Source: JBOGEB01 sp050743125
GTDB lineage: Bacteria; Actinomycetota; Nitriliruptoria; Euzebyales; Egibacteraceae
DNA length: 5,823 bases
NCBI GenBank assembly: GCA_050743125.1
Contig: JBOGEB010000241.1
Span: 1-5,823 of the forward strand
Direction of reading: 5' to 3'
Shown piece after piece: positions 5,703 through 5,823 of this stretch. Position numbers and translations under genes: made by a program. The notes beneath the pieces were generated by a model. It was not told the DNA's origin. It ran no database searches and saw only the letters and a list, made by a program, of their open reading frames with translations. How positions within the stretch are numbered: position 1 is the first letter of the stretch; each line of letters begins with the position of its first letter.

Positions 5703-5708
5703 TAGGAT
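5703..5708 (+). promoter_or_regulatory. TAGGAT: possible -10 or weak Shine-Dalgarno for the PhoU-like gene
   Basis: TAGGAT fits the actinobacterial -10 pattern TAnnnT and lies 9 nt before the ATG at 5718, which would give a near-leaderless transcript. The AGGA within it could alternatively be a ribosome binding site 10 nt from the start. No good -35 is seen (TTTTCC at 5684-5689 is the nearest). Confidence 0.3.
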
Positions 5709-5717
5709 CGGCTGGCG

Positions 5718-5823
5718 ATGGCGGAGCTGCGGCGGAGCTTTCACGAGCGACTCGACAGCCTGGAGGACGACGTCCTCGGGATGGGACAAGCCGTGCTCCG
5801 GATGCTCGCCGACGTCACGGCCG
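5718..5823 (+). CDS. phoU: PhoU-like phosphate regulator, N-terminus, cut by window end
   Basis: The first 35 residues are visible. They begin MAELRRSFHERLDSLEDDV and continue through GMGQAVLRMLADVTA as an amphipathic helix. The R-x-x-F-H-E-x-L-D-x-L pattern, an acidic pair and a following helix with regularly spaced hydrophobics is the start of PhoU-family proteins, all-helical metal-binding regulators that couple the PstSCAB phosphate transporter to the PhoR kinase. An in-frame TAG at 5703-5705 makes 5718 the first possible start. The remainder, including the metal-binding motifs, lies outside the window, so the symbol is tentative. It appears unrelated in function to the carboxylate module and is separated from it by over 1 kb. 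Confidence 0.7.
   Translation, partial: MAELRRSFHERLDSLEDDVLGMGQAVLRMLADVTA

Larger units (their letters stand above)
4940..5717. other. long intergenic region with no intact gene
   Basis: Apart from the items listed separately (possible decayed gene, three-copy repeat, GC hairpin), nothing coding could be supported here. Open frames on both strands are short, rich in Arg, Pro, Ala and Ser, lack recognisable motifs and change frame relative to one another. No tRNA or rRNA was seen. Third-position G/C is less extreme than in the real genes, consistent with decayed or non-coding DNA. Confidence 0.5.

Overview
The window is G+C-rich bacterial DNA. The strong G/C third-position bias, clean Shine-Dalgarno sites and the protein sequences fit a high-GC actinobacterium or relative. 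This is inferred from composition only; no taxonomic marker is present.

Layout: (1) Positions 1-279 are non-coding. They hold a strongly self-complementary element (about 15-91) and copy A of a direct repeat (about 123-188). (2) Positions 280-3326, minus strand, form a two-gene operon: an SLC13/DASS-type secondary transporter (1818-3326), then a HAMP-containing sensor kinase-like protein (280-1800), 17 bp apart. (3) Positions 3327-3490 are a divergent control region with a bulged inverted repeat and an AT-rich core that could serve promoters on both strands. (4) About 3491-4639, plus strand, is a glycerate kinase of the GarK/GlxK type. (5) Positions 4640-5717 are over 1 kb without a convincing intact gene. 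They hold a degenerate tandem repeat, copy B of the direct repeat, operator-like palindromes, a possible decayed small gene, a three-copy 18-bp repeat that forms a perfect hairpin, and a GC hairpin. (6) From 5718 to the window end, plus strand, is the start of a PhoU-like gene, cut by the edge.

Working model (inference): the transporter imports a small carboxylate, possibly glycerate or a precursor. The membrane sensor made from the same mRNA monitors the substrate or transporter state, and the divergent glycerate kinase feeds glycerate into central metabolism as phosphoglycerate. No response regulator is present in the window. The three-gene block is bracketed by imperfect direct repeats of about 65 bp, which suggests it may be a unit inserted or duplicated at this locus.

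The points most worth checking are those flanking repeats, the replacement of both SNT motifs in the transporter by STS and SHS, the HRxxN-type phosphoacceptor box of the kinase, the missing conventional start codon of the glycerate kinase, and the repeat cluster at 5370-5431.
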